DNA from: Clostridiales bacterium
GTDB lineage: Bacteria > Bacillota > Clostridia > Peptostreptococcales > Anaerovoracaceae
Direction: 5' to 3'
NCBI GenBank assembly: GCA_015243575.1
Contig: CP042469.1
Coordinates: forward strand, 1,764,929 to 1,828,928
DNA length: 64,000 nucleotides
Positions 8,749-17,655 of this stretch are shown here, piece by piece. Below the pieces are notes generated by a model, which did not search any database, was not told the origin of the DNA, and saw only the letters and a list, made by a program, of their open reading frames with translations. A program made the translations under genes and the position numbers. The first letter of the stretch is position 1. The number at the start of each line of letters is the position of its first letter.

Positions 8749-8823
8749 GGCGAGGCGTGAGGGACTCGAACCCCCGACCGACAGATTCGAAGTCTGCGAC
8801 TCTATCCACTGAGCTAACGCCCC
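8748..8823 (-). tRNA. tRNA-Arg (anticodon UCG)
   Basis: The minus strand folds into a full cloverleaf. The acceptor stem is GGGGCGT with ACGCCTC (one G-U pair), the D-stem GCTC with GAGT, and the anticodon stem GCAGA with TCTGT around the loop CTTCGAA. The T-arm is GGGGG-TTCGAGT-CCCTC. The anticodon TCG reads arginine CGN codons. A discriminator G and a genome-encoded CCA follow. It is 97 bp downstream of the YitT gene on the same strand, and its 3' end is duplicated in the adjoining repeats. Confidence 0.93.
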
Positions 8824-8920
8824 GGGTTGCTGGCACTGATTTAGAGCGCCAATATTGATTTTACTTCTAAATGGAAGAAAAGTCAACGCAAATCGACTTT
8901 TCTAAAAAATTTCTTCTTTC

Positions 8921-9811
8921 TTAGTCTTTCTGAATATCGGTAAAGCCTTCGCCCCGTCCCCAGACAGTATCGACGTGAATTACAGTTACAAAGGCGTTTT
9001 TATCATGCTTCGCCACATATTTTTTTATCAGAATACTTTCTCTTGGCGAGCAGATGGTGACAATTTTTTGGCGCGAGGTTTTTGTGTATTCTCCCGTTAC
9101 CATCACATTCGTCACACCTCTTGAAATATCAGTCATTATGTAATTGGCTACTTCATCTCGCTTACTGGTGATGATTTCAACCTGTACGGCCTTCGTTTCA
9201 AACCCGTACATTACGAAGTCTACCGTCTTTGAAAAAATTACCTGTGTGACCAGTGCATACAGTGCTATGTTTCTGCCGAACAGATAGCCTGATCCGACAA
9301 TAACGCATGCATCAATAACGAGCAGAATTTGGCTGAGTCCAACGTGGGGCATGAACTTTTTCTGTATAATTTTAGCGATGGTATCGGTTCCTCCGAAAGA
9401 GTATCCTCTGGAAAACACCAATCCCGAACAAATCCCACCCAGAACTCCGCAATAGATCGCCGCTAGAAATAGATCCTTTTCCTCCAGAATTGAAAACTGA
9501 AAGTGCTCGAATATAAAGAGGATTGTGGGAAAGGTTATCGTCAGCAATAGAATCTTTCTCGCCTCTTTCATTCCCAGCAGGATGGAGCATATAATGAGGA
9601 TCGTGATGGAGAAGCAGTAATATAACACGGAAAAATTGACAGGCAAAAACCCTTGTACAATTCTCACCATACCTGTGACTCCTCCGCTGGTGAGTCCGTT
9701 GGGAATCAATATCCCGATGGTTGAGATCGCACTGATCGAGCAACCTATCAGTATAAACAGCATATCAACCCCGAGTTTCTTGAAATTTGGTTTTTCAATC
9801 TTAATTTTCAT
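8921..9811 (-). CDS. YitT family membrane protein
   Basis: A 296-residue member of the YitT/DUF161 family with a C-terminal DUF2179 domain. Five or six transmembrane segments fill residues about 15-180, including GLTSGGVTGMVRI, GGICSGLVFSRGYSFGGTDTIAKI and the paired glycine motifs typical of the family. The soluble C-terminus (about 200-290) contains ITSKRDEVANYIMTDISRGVT, the usual DUF2179 opening. Function is unknown, though transport has been suggested for the family. The start overlaps the upstream methyltransferase stop by 4 bp (ATGA) with RBS GGGGGTAAGGA, so the two are co-transcribed. Confidence 0.88.
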   Translation of the reverse strand: MKIKIEKPNFKKLGVDMLFILIGCSISAISTIGILIPNGLTSGGVTGMVRIVQGFLPVNFSVLYYCFSITILIICSILLGMKEARKILLLTITFPTILFIFEHFQFSILEEKDLFLAAIYCGVLGGICSGLVFSRGYSFGGTDTIAKIIQKKFMPHVGLSQILLVIDACVIVGSGYLFGRNIALYALVTQVIFSKTVDFVMYGFETKAVQVEIITSKRDEVANYIMTDISRGVTNVMVTGEYTKTSRQKIVTICSPRESILIKKYVAKHDKNAFVTVIHVDTVWGRGEGFTDIQKD

Positions 9812-11151
9812 TCATCCTTACCCCCTATAGGAATTATTTGAAAGGAATTATTCCCAAAAATATCAATGCACCGAATCGCGATGGTTCCCTTTGCCGTTGT
9901 GTTCCATTCACAGCCAAGGCTGATTGAGTCGCTCCCTTTACAGAAAGAAAGCTGAGGACTGTATGTAATTCCGTTATATTCAAAGTCAATACTCCAGTAA
10001 TCCAGCAATTGGAGGGAGTCCTTAGAAAGAATCTCTTTGATGACTGGCAACTGTTTCTTTTCAACTGGAATATCCAAAATCGATTCAATCTCATATCCCG
10101 TCAGTGTTACAGCAAGCTTCATTTTATCAGAATCATCTAGCGCCCGCAAATCAGTTTTTACTTTTAAGTTACCCTTCCATTCCTTCTTTTTCGACTCTCT
10201 GAGGAACGTATACCCTTGCTTTGTGCTTTCAACCATGCGCTTTTGGGTGTTCACTGCCGCCAGAGCACCAAGGTCGCAGGCAATCCACCTTCGGCCCATG
10301 CGATCCGCTGTCGCGGGCAATGTCCCTGATCCACAGAAAAAGTCTGCACAAAGATCCCCTTCCCTCGTACAGCTTTCTAAAATCCGCTCGATGAGCTGTT
10401 CTGGTTTCTGCGTCGCGTACCCAGTACGCTCAGCAGAAGTTCTTCCCACCATGTTAATCTGCCAAACGTCCTTCATGTTGACCATGGTGTACCAGCCTAC
10501 CTCGTCTTTGAATTCGGCTACACCCTTGAACCGATAAGGTTTCAAATCTCTGTTGTAGGATTTCTCTTGCTGAGCTTTAAAGTAGTAATTGGAGGATTTT
10601 GCATAAAACAGCAGCGTATCATGCTTTCTTGCAAAATAATTCTTACTCACACCGCCGGATTTATAATTCCATATTACTTCATTAATAAAGTTCTTTTCAC
10701 CGAAGATTTCATCCAAGATCACTTTTACATAATGAACACTATGCCAATCTAGATGCACCCATAGACATCCGTCTTCTGCCAGAAGTTCTTTCATCAGAAA
10801 AAATCGCTCTGTCAGCATTCGTAAATAAGACTCCATCCCTTCTTCCCATACATCATGGTAGGCCTTTTGCTTGATGGACGGTACTTTTCCGATTTTTTCA
10901 GAAGACAGCTTCCGTTCTGTTCCGTAGTTTGCCTTAGAATAAAAGGGAGGGTCAATATAAATTAGGTTAATTTTTTGCCCCATTGCCTTCTGTTCCAATA
11001 AATATTTCATCAACGTAAGATTGTCAGAATGAACGAGCAGATTCTCTCCGTTTCCGATCTTTTCCGTTATAGCAAAATTGCCCGCCTCAATTTCTCGGCA
11101 CGCTTTTTCGCATTCTTCTATCATAATAGGCAATTTTGTCAAGAGACTCAT
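9808..11151 (-). CDS. Orphan DNA adenine methyltransferase, beta class
   Basis: A 447-residue site-specific DNA methyltransferase. The catalytic motif IV is IYIDPPF (residues 64-70) and the SAM motif I ADFFCGSGT is at 269-277, after the TGYATQKPEQLIERIL block. The order IV, target recognition, I defines the beta class, as in type III Mod subunits, which mostly make N6-methyladenine. The C-terminal ~130 residues are unfamiliar. No restriction subunit lies nearby; it sits between ygiQ and yitT in a minus-strand run of core genes and overlaps yitT by 4 bp. It is therefore an orphan, possibly epigenetic, methyltransferase. The recognition site is unknown. Confidence 0.85.
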   Translation of the reverse strand: MSLLTKLPIMIEECEKACREIEAGNFAITEKIGNGENLLVHSDNLTLMKYLLEQKAMGQKINLIYIDPPFYSKANYGTERKLSSEKIGKVPSIKQKAYHDVWEEGMESYLRMLTERFFLMKELLAEDGCLWVHLDWHSVHYVKVILDEIFGEKNFINEVIWNYKSGGVSKNYFARKHDTLLFYAKSSNYYFKAQQEKSYNRDLKPYRFKGVAEFKDEVGWYTMVNMKDVWQINMVGRTSAERTGYATQKPEQLIERILESCTREGDLCADFFCGSGTLPATADRMGRRWIACDLGALAAVNTQKRMVESTKQGYTFLRESKKKEWKGNLKVKTDLRALDDSDKMKLAVTLTGYEIESILDIPVEKKQLPVIKEILSKDSLQLLDYWSIDFEYNGITYSPQLSFCKGSDSISLGCEWNTTAKGTIAIRCIDIFGNNSFQIIPIGGKDE

Positions 11152-11220
11152 TTCCGTTTACCAGTTTTCTCCCCGATTTTCTTCGTTGTATTCTTTGTCC
11201 TTTCGCCGGATGACTGTTCC

Positions 11221-13161
11221 CTACTCCTGCTCTGATCCGTACGGACACCACCTGAAGAATGATCCCGAACTTTTTTTTTGATTCTCTCGATTGCCTCTTC
11301 TCGCAGGAGCAGCTGCCCTGCTATCACGATGAGCAGATCCGAGCAAAACGGGTGTCAAATCCTCACGTCCTGCTTTTTTTAATGCCGCCAGAACCAAATC
11401 CCGGTTTTCTCTTTTATTAAAGTGCATCAATGCACGCTGCATTCGTTTTTCTTCCGGATCTCTGGGAACATATACCGTGTCTCCAGTGAAAGGGTCAAGT
11501 CCTGTATGATACATGCAGGTGGAAAGAGTTCCCGGTGTGGGATAGAAGTCCTGAACCTGATCCGGAACAAAGCCGCCTCGCTTTAAAAACAGCGCCAACT
11601 CAATCGCATCCTCCATCGTCGACCCGGGGTGGGATGAAATGAAATAAGGAATTAAATACTGTTTCAGTCCCAGTCGTTCGTTGGTCGCTTTATATTTCCT
11701 GCTGAAATCCAAAAACACTTCTTTTGAAGGTTTTCTCATTTTGGCCAGGACTCTGTTTGAAATGTGCTCCGGTGCCACCTTTAGCGTGCCGCTAACATGG
11801 TGTTTGCACAGTTCTTCCAGAAATACATCATCTCTCCCTGCCAGGAGATAGTCATATCGAAGCCCGGAACGAATAAAAACCTTCTTGACCCTATCAAGGC
11901 TCCGAACCTCTCTGAGAAGCTCCAGATATTCGCTGTGATCAATGTCCATCAAGCTGCAAGGTCTTGGATACATACAGTCCTTATCACGGCAAACACCTGC
12001 CTTTTCCTGCTTCTGGCAGGCCGCTTTTCTAAAGTTCGCGGTAGGGCCTCCTACATCATGAATATATCCCTTAAAATCCTTCCGTTCTGTCAGCTTTACA
12101 GCTTCCCTTACGATAGACTCCCTGCTTCTGCCTCGAACTTCCCTGCCCTGATGATATGTCAAAGCACAAAAACTGCAGCCTCCGAAGCAGCCACGGTTTG
12201 CTGTGATACTGAACTTTACTTCTTCAATGGCCGGAATTCCCCCATCCTTATCATAGGCAGGATGCCAGATCCCTTCATACGGTAATTCGTAAACATCGTC
12301 AAGCTCCACTGTGGTCAGCGGTTCCTGCGGTGGATTTTGAATTACATAGACCGTTTTATCATATTTTTCTACCAGTCGCTTTCCGTTGATCCAGTCATTG
12401 TTTCGATATTGGAGTAAAAAGCTCTTGGCATAATATTTTTTCGCATCATCGCCTTCTGTGATTTCCCGATAGGATGGAAGAAGAATCGTATCCTTATCCC
12501 CAAAATGCTCCTGTTCAAAAGCGCCTTCCAACACGCCTTCTTTCAGGAGCGTATTGGTTTCTCGAAAGACAGTTCCCTTGATCCAACTGATGTCCTTAAT
12601 CTCAATGCCGGAATCAAGCGCTTCTGCGATCTCAACTACAGCGTGCTCTCCCATGCCATAGATCAAGAGGTCTGCTCTGGAATCCATAAGAATCGATCTG
12701 CGCACACTATCGTCCCAATAGTCATAGTGTGCAAAACGCCTGAGGCTTGCCTCAATGCCGCCGATGATCACGGGAACATCTTTATATGCCTCTCTTGCTC
12801 TTCCACTGTATACGATGACCGATCGATCGGGCCTCAGTCCGGCTTTCCCCCCAGGAGAATAGCTGTCGGTCTTTCTTCTGTGCTTAAATACAGAGAAATG
12901 ATTGACCATTGAGTCTACATTTCCTCCGTTGATGAGAAAGCCAAGCCTGGGTTTTCCAAACCGTTTGAAGTCATCGACTTTTCTCCAATCCGGCTGAGCA
13001 AGGATCGCCACCTTATATCCGCGGCTTTCCAGAACTCTGCCAATAATTGCAGTACCAAAAGAGGGATGGTCAACATAGGCATCGCCCGTTACCAGGACAA
13101 AGTCAGGCTGATGCCACCCCTGCTCTTGCATTTCTTTCATAGTCATTGGTAAAAATGACAT
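11221..13161 (-). CDS. YgiQ family radical SAM protein
   Basis: A 646-residue protein of the YgiQ family. The N-terminal domain opens with DFVLVTGDAYVDHPSFG. The radical-SAM cluster motif is C325-x3-C329-x2-C332 (NRGCFGGCSFCAL), followed by further conserved cysteines at KAACQKQEKAGVCRDKDCMYPRPC. The family has no settled function; members bind a [4Fe-4S] cluster and SAM. The C-terminal ~40 residues are basic and low-complexity. The start has CAGGAG 7 bases upstream. It lies 17 bp after the nucleoside permease gene on the same strand, so it may be read through from that operon. Confidence 0.92.
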   Translation of the reverse strand: MSFLPMTMKEMQEQGWHQPDFVLVTGDAYVDHPSFGTAIIGRVLESRGYKVAILAQPDWRKVDDFKRFGKPRLGFLINGGNVDSMVNHFSVFKHRRKTDSYSPGGKAGLRPDRSVIVYSGRAREAYKDVPVIIGGIEASLRRFAHYDYWDDSVRRSILMDSRADLLIYGMGEHAVVEIAEALDSGIEIKDISWIKGTVFRETNTLLKEGVLEGAFEQEHFGDKDTILLPSYREITEGDDAKKYYAKSFLLQYRNNDWINGKRLVEKYDKTVYVIQNPPQEPLTTVELDDVYELPYEGIWHPAYDKDGGIPAIEEVKFSITANRGCFGGCSFCALTYHQGREVRGRSRESIVREAVKLTERKDFKGYIHDVGGPTANFRKAACQKQEKAGVCRDKDCMYPRPCSLMDIDHSEYLELLREVRSLDRVKKVFIRSGLRYDYLLAGRDDVFLEELCKHHVSGTLKVAPEHISNRVLAKMRKPSKEVFLDFSRKYKATNERLGLKQYLIPYFISSHPGSTMEDAIELALFLKRGGFVPDQVQDFYPTPGTLSTCMYHTGLDPFTGDTVYVPRDPEEKRMQRALMHFNKRENRDLVLAALKKAGREDLTPVLLGSAHRDSRAAAPARRGNRENQKKSSGSFFRWCPYGSEQE

Positions 13162-13178
13162 AAATTCTCCTGTTTCTA

Positions 13179-14138
13179 TTATCTGCTTCCCTTGTCATAT
13201 GGTACACCAACAGCTTTTGGAGCCTGAGAAGACTTGGAGCTGAAGGCAAGTACGATGAGGGTTGCAATAAAGGGTATCATTTTGTAGACATCACTGGGAA
13301 TACTGGAGGTAGCAAGCAGCGGAATCACAGAGTATGCCGATGCGATGGTCTTCATCAGTCCGAAGAACAATGCCGCGAAAAGCACTCTAAGAGGCTTCCA
13401 CTGACCAAAGATCATTACTGCCAGAGCCAGGAATCCGTATCCAGAAACAGTGGCGTTAAAATTCGTGGAAGTTGGAATTACGAATACCAAACCTCCTAAA
13501 CCTGCTAAGCCTCCGGATATCATAACGCCCGCATAACGCATCTTGTAGACGCTAATCCCTACGGAATCGGCAGAATGAGGGTGTTCCCCGCATGCCCGCA
13601 AACGCAAACCAAATTTTGTTTTATAAAGTACGATCACGGACAGAATCAGGATTATAAATCCAAGATAAGTCGTGATGTAAGTATTCTTAAAGAATAGACC
13701 ACCGAGAATGGGGATATCACCCAAGATCGGTACTGACGAAATACGGAACGTGTTGTTGAAATTGATCTGCTGTACTCCGTTGGTCTGTATCATTCTGGCG
13801 ATAAAAATTGCAAAGGCTGGTGCAAACATATTCAATGCCGTACCGCTGATAATCTGATCTGCTTTCAAATTTATGGCTGCGTAAGCATGCAGCAAAGAGA
13901 AGATCATCCCGGTTGCGACTGCAATCAATATTGCGATGATTAACAGCGGCTGCCCTTTCATACTTCCCTGCATCATATTGATAAAGAAGATGCTGGTAAA
14001 AGCTCCCATGATCATCATTCCGTCAAGAGCAATGTTCGTTACACCGCTTCGCTCAGTAAAAACTCCTCCCAGCGCTACAATGAGCAGCGGGATGGAGAAA
14101 AACATCGTTTGCTGGAACACCAAAAATAAAATATCCAT
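13179..14138 (-). CDS. Nucleoside ABC transporter permease (NupQ-like)
   Basis: A 319-residue inner-membrane permease of the branched-chain/ribose-like BPD family found with BMP lipoproteins. It has 8-10 hydrophobic segments. The coupling stretch FGLRLRACGEHPHSADSVGISVYKMRY is the EAA-like loop that contacts the ATPase and is highly typical. GVFTERSGVTNIALDGMMIMGAF at the N-terminus is also a family signature. It is the last of three transporter genes; its ATG overlaps the preceding permease stop by 1 base (TAATG). It probably forms a heterodimer with that permease for purine nucleoside uptake. Confidence 0.88.
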   Translation of the reverse strand: MDILFLVFQQTMFFSIPLLIVALGGVFTERSGVTNIALDGMMIMGAFTSIFFINMMQGSMKGQPLLIIAILIAVATGMIFSLLHAYAAINLKADQIISGTALNMFAPAFAIFIARMIQTNGVQQINFNNTFRISSVPILGDIPILGGLFFKNTYITTYLGFIILILSVIVLYKTKFGLRLRACGEHPHSADSVGISVYKMRYAGVMISGGLAGLGGLVFVIPTSTNFNATVSGYGFLALAVMIFGQWKPLRVLFAALFFGLMKTIASAYSVIPLLATSSIPSDVYKMIPFIATLIVLAFSSKSSQAPKAVGVPYDKGSR

Positions 14139-15403
14139 TATTGATCTCCCTCCTCTGCAGATTCTGCCTGAGTAGAATCAGTTGTTTCAGTAACGTTATC
14201 AAGTCCATTATCTGCAGCACGAGCAGTGTCTTCCTGCGCTTGATACTGAGCATCGGCAGTCGCTCTGGAATCAGCTGCGTTTTGTTTCGTTTTTCTCTCT
14301 TTCGAGAATTTAATAATTCTCGGCAAAATCGAGCGGAAAATCAATGCAAAAGCACTGAAGTAAATGATACATGCGATGATGATATCAATGACTTCCGGGA
14401 CAAAATCCAATGTCTGCAGATAGTTTCCGCCTTGGGTGATATAGGAGATAAAAATCGCGGAGAAAATGATTCCAATTGGATTGGAAAGTCCCAGCAAGGC
14501 TACCGGAATTCCATTGAATCCTTCTGCAGCGAGTACGTCGACAACCTTGATCCTTCTGCCGTTTGCACCGGATAAATAGAGCAGTCCTCCTCCAAGGCCT
14601 GCAAGCATACCCGCGATTACCATCGATAGCACAATATTGCGCTTTTCGTTTATGCCCGCATATTTGCTGGCATCCGGGTTTAATCCACAGGCTTTCAGTT
14701 CATAGCCAAAGGTTGTTTTATTTAATACAATGTACATAAGTATTGCGATGACGATTGCGATCCAGATACCGCAGTTAACTGTCGAAAGGTCCTTTGCCGA
14801 ACCCAGATGATTATAAAATACATAATCCATGCCGCCTTTTGGCAGTACCGCAGAAGGTTCTACGTTCATGGATAAATTTTTCTTGGAGTCAAAGACATAA
14901 AGCTTCACCAGATGATTTGCCATGTACATCCCGATATAATTCATCATAATCGTCGATATTACTTCATGGACATTGAGGTAAGCCTTTAGAAGACCTGGAA
15001 TAAGCGCCCACAAGCCGCCGATTAAGGCCGCACCGACCAGTGCAGCGATCCAGTGCCATGGCGCTGGTAGGAAGGTCCATTTTGCACCTATGTAGACTGC
15101 TGCGAAAGCGCCCATAATAAACTGCCCTGCTGCACCGATGTTGAATAAGCCAGTTTTAAAAGCAAAGCCCACAGACAAACCCGTCAGAATCAACGGTGTG
15201 GCAAAATACAGTACCTGACCCATTCCTTTCGCACCGGTACTGAACCCGCCTTTTAAAATAATAACAAATCCATCCACCGCCTGTGAAGGATTACTGAAGA
15301 GCAATACTACAAACCCGAACAGCAAACCGATCAAAATTGAAAAGATAGAAGAGTATGCATTGTTAAACGCATTACTGATCAATAAGTTCTTCAATCGTTT
15401 CAT
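14138..15403 (-). CDS. Nucleoside ABC transporter permease (NupP-like)
   Basis: A 421-residue permease, the larger partner in this transporter. Its core has FKTGLFNIGAAGQFIMGAF and the cytoplasmic coupling motif TFGYELKACGLNPDASKYAGINEKR. Nine or so membrane segments precede a hydrophilic Gln/Ala/Asp-rich tail from about residue 370 onward (RATADAQYQAQEDTARAADN), which is longer than usual and probably disordered. It overlaps the upstream ATPase gene by 4 bp (ATGA) with RBS GAGGTGA. The substrate is inferred from the adjacent BMP lipoprotein and the NupNOPQ-like order. Confidence 0.88.
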   Translation of the reverse strand: MKRLKNLLISNAFNNAYSSIFSILIGLLFGFVVLLFSNPSQAVDGFVIILKGGFSTGAKGMGQVLYFATPLILTGLSVGFAFKTGLFNIGAAGQFIMGAFAAVYIGAKWTFLPAPWHWIAALVGAALIGGLWALIPGLLKAYLNVHEVISTIMMNYIGMYMANHLVKLYVFDSKKNLSMNVEPSAVLPKGGMDYVFYNHLGSAKDLSTVNCGIWIAIVIAILMYIVLNKTTFGYELKACGLNPDASKYAGINEKRNIVLSMVIAGMLAGLGGGLLYLSGANGRRIKVVDVLAAEGFNGIPVALLGLSNPIGIIFSAIFISYITQGGNYLQTLDFVPEVIDIIIACIIYFSAFALIFRSILPRIIKFSKERKTKQNAADSRATADAQYQAQEDTARAADNGLDNVTETTDSTQAESAEEGDQ

Positions 15404-16929
15404 ACTGTCACCTCGCTTCTTTTCGAGCCAGCCATATAAAGGCCAAGCTCCTGTACAGTAATATCAGCCGGATTTAGATCTCCGACGATCTCGCCCTCAT
15501 AAATCACGAGGATACGGTCACTTACGTTCATAACTTCATCTAGTTCGAGAGAAACCAATAATACTGCTTTTCCCTCATCCCGCTGTGCCACTAGTTGCTT
15601 ATGGATATATTCGATTGCTCCTACATCCAATCCTCTGGTGGGCTGAACAGCAATGAGAATCTCAGGATCAAGGTCGATTTCCCTTGCAACGATTGCCTTC
15701 TGCTGGTTTCCACCAGACATGCTACGCACAGCCGTTTTCGTTCCCTGACCGCTTCTGATATCAAACTCACCGATTAACTTCTCTGCATAGGTTTCAGCGA
15801 CATCAAACTGTATGAAACCCTTCTTTTGGAATTCTGGAGTAAAATATTTTTTCAGCATCAGATTTTCTGTTAAGTTATAGTCAAGAACCAATCCGTCTTT
15901 GTGACGGTCTTCAGGGATATGGCTCATTCCTGCATTATTTCTGCTCCTGACACTGTATTTCGTAATGTCCTGGCCATTTAGCAGGATTTGACCGCTCTCG
16001 ATGGGCATCAAACCCGTCAGCGCATAAACAAGCTCTGACTGTCCGTTTCCATCAATCCCAGCGATGCAAACAATTTCACCCTTCCTGACAGCAAAGGAAA
16101 CGTTATTGACCGCTTTTTTCGTACCATGTTTTGCACCTACAATCAAATTGAGGACTGTGAATACTTCTGATTCCGGCTTTGATACGCTTTTTTCCACAGC
16201 AAAACTGATCTTGCGGCCTACCATCATTTCAGACATTTCTTCTTTGGTGGTTTCTGCAACATCTATGGTGCCGATATATTTCCCTTTTCTCAGAACCGTG
16301 CAGCGATCAGCTACTGCTTTTATCTCATTTAATTTATGCGTTATAAAGAGAATTGACTTTCCCTCATCCGTAAGGTTTTTCATGATCTTCATCAATTCAT
16401 CAATTTCTTGAGGCGTCAGGACAGCAGTAGGTTCATCAAAGATTAGAATCTCGTTATCCCGGTACAGCATTTTCAGAATCTCTACTCGCTGCTGCATACC
16501 AACAGTAATGTCCTCAATAATCGCATCAGGATCAACCATGAGTCCATAACGGTCAGATAGATCAATGACCTTCTTTCTTGCCTCGTCCATCTTTAAAAAA
16601 CCATGCTTTGTTGTCTCTACACCCAAAATGATATTTTGTAGTACCGTAAAATTATGAACAAGCTTAAAATGCTGGTGAACCATACCAATGCCAAGTGCAT
16701 TCGCATCATTTGGATTGTGAATTTTAACTTCCTTGCCTTCCTTTTTGATCACACCTTTTTCCGGCTGGTAAAGACCAAAGAGAACACTCATAAGAGTGGA
16801 TTTTCCTGCTCCGTTTTCACCCAGCAATGCATGAATTTCACCCTTTTTTAATTGGAGGGTGATATCGTCATTTGCAATAATACCGGGGAATTCCTTGGTG
16901 ATATGTAACATTTCAATGATGTAATCCAT
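15400..16929 (-). CDS. Nucleoside ABC transporter ATPase (NupO-like)
   Basis: A 509-residue protein with two fused ABC ATPase domains, as in ribose/galactose and NupO-type importers. The first has Walker A GENGAGKST (about 37-45) and Walker B ILIFDEPTAVLTP. The second has the degenerate P-loop CIAGIDGNGQSEL and a signature MSGGNQQK, with IAVQPTRGLDVGA in place of a standard Walker B. Such asymmetric domains are normal for the family. It energises uptake through the two permeases downstream. RBS AAGGAGAG. The upstream intergenic space is filled by the repeat array, so it may have its own promoter or depend on read-through from the lipoprotein gene. Confidence 0.92.
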   Translation of the reverse strand: MDYIIEMLHITKEFPGIIANDDITLQLKKGEIHALLGENGAGKSTLMSVLFGLYQPEKGVIKKEGKEVKIHNPNDANALGIGMVHQHFKLVHNFTVLQNIILGVETTKHGFLKMDEARKKVIDLSDRYGLMVDPDAIIEDITVGMQQRVEILKMLYRDNEILIFDEPTAVLTPQEIDELMKIMKNLTDEGKSILFITHKLNEIKAVADRCTVLRKGKYIGTIDVAETTKEEMSEMMVGRKISFAVEKSVSKPESEVFTVLNLIVGAKHGTKKAVNNVSFAVRKGEIVCIAGIDGNGQSELVYALTGLMPIESGQILLNGQDITKYSVRSRNNAGMSHIPEDRHKDGLVLDYNLTENLMLKKYFTPEFQKKGFIQFDVAETYAEKLIGEFDIRSGQGTKTAVRSMSGGNQQKAIVAREIDLDPEILIAVQPTRGLDVGAIEYIHKQLVAQRDEGKAVLLVSLELDEVMNVSDRILVIYEGEIVGDLNPADITVQELGLYMAGSKRSEVTV

Positions 16930-16966
16930 ATCTTCTCTCCTTGTTTAATTTGCATTTCTACCTTGC

Positions 16967-17524
16967 GGCAACGTCACTGCGTCACTACGTGACTCCGACT
17001 CGCTCGCTCCCTGCTGTCCGTTTTGCCATCCAAGCAAGCTTGGGGCAAAAAGGCAACGTCACTGCGTGACTCCGACTCGCTCGCTCCCTGCTGTCCGTTT
17101 TGCCATCCAAGCAAGCTTGGGGCAAAAAGGCAACGTCACTGCGTGACTCCGACTCGCTCGCTCTCTGCTGTCCGTTTTGCCATCCAAGCAAGCTTGGGGC
17201 AAAAAGGCAACGTCACTGCGTGACTCCGACTCGCTCGCTCCCTGCTGTCCGTTTTGCCATCCAAGCAAGCTTGGGGCAAAAAGGCAACGTCACTGCGTGA
17301 CTCCGACTCGCTCGCTCCCTGCTGTCCGTTTTGCCATCCAAGCAAGCTTGGGGCAAAAAGGCAACGTCACTACGTGACTCCGACTCGCTCGCTCCCTGCC
17401 GTCCGTTTTGCCATCCAAGCAAGCTTGGGGCAAAAAGGCAACGTCACTACGTGACTCCGACTCGCTCGCTCCCTGCTGTCCGTTTTGCCATCCAAGCAAG
17501 CTTGGGGCAAAAAGGCAACGTCAC
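16967..17524. repeat. Tandem array of seven mostly 77-bp units
   Basis: GGCAACGTCAC starts at 16967, 17052, 17129, 17206, 17283, 17360, 17437 and (partial) 17514. The first unit is 85 bp because of an extra 8 bp; six are exactly 77 bp and nearly identical. Each contains two hairpins: GTCAC-tgc-GTGAC and a long one, TTTTGCC(at)CCAAG-caag-CTTGGGGCAAAA. There are no unique spacers, so it is not CRISPR. It lies between the BMP lipoprotein gene and its ATPase gene. Single diverged copies occur at 35872, 36084 and 39935. Open frames inside it are artefacts of the repeat. Confidence 0.92.
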
Positions 17525-17599
17525 AGAATTTTAATGTATGGAACTATTATATCCGATTCCGCACAAAAAATAAACGACTAATATTCCGCTCCACTAGAT

Positions 17600-17630
17600 C
17601 AAAAAGCAGGTGATTAAAATCACCTGCTTT
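17600..17630 (-). terminator. Terminator after the BMP lipoprotein gene
   Basis: AAAGCAGGTGAT and ATCACCTGCTTT form a perfect 12-bp stem with a four-base loop. On the minus strand it is followed by TTTTT. It lies 26 bp past the lipoprotein stop and should reduce transcription into the transporter genes, a common way to overproduce the binding protein. Confidence 0.85.
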
Positions 17631-17655
17631 ATTGTTTCTTCAGTGAACTGTAGAA

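Larger units (their letters stand above)
8389..8766. repeat. Tandem 182-184 bp repeats built on the 3' end of tRNA-Arg
   Basis: Two nearly identical units start at 8389 and 8573; the tRNA-Arg gene supplies the matching sequence again at 8755. Each unit starts with GCGTGAGGGACT, which is the complement of the tRNA T-arm/acceptor 3' end. The unit then carries a perfect palindrome (AAAACCATC-ATC-GATGGTTTT), a plus-strand T-arm look-alike (GGGTTCGAGTCCCTC, 8504-8518) and a hairpin with A6/T6 flanks. At the second boundary even the encoded CCA is retained (8566-8568). The arrangement fits duplication at, or site-specific insertion into, the tRNA 3' end. Confidence 0.75.

Noticed and set aside
16967-17524. 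CRISPR array
   Set aside because: The whole 77-bp unit is conserved; there are no unique spacers and no cas genes.
16985-17534. Overlapping 66-69 codon frames on both strands of the 77-bp array
   Set aside because: They repeat identically every 77 bp, have no ribosome binding sites, and follow from the absence of stops in the repeated unit.
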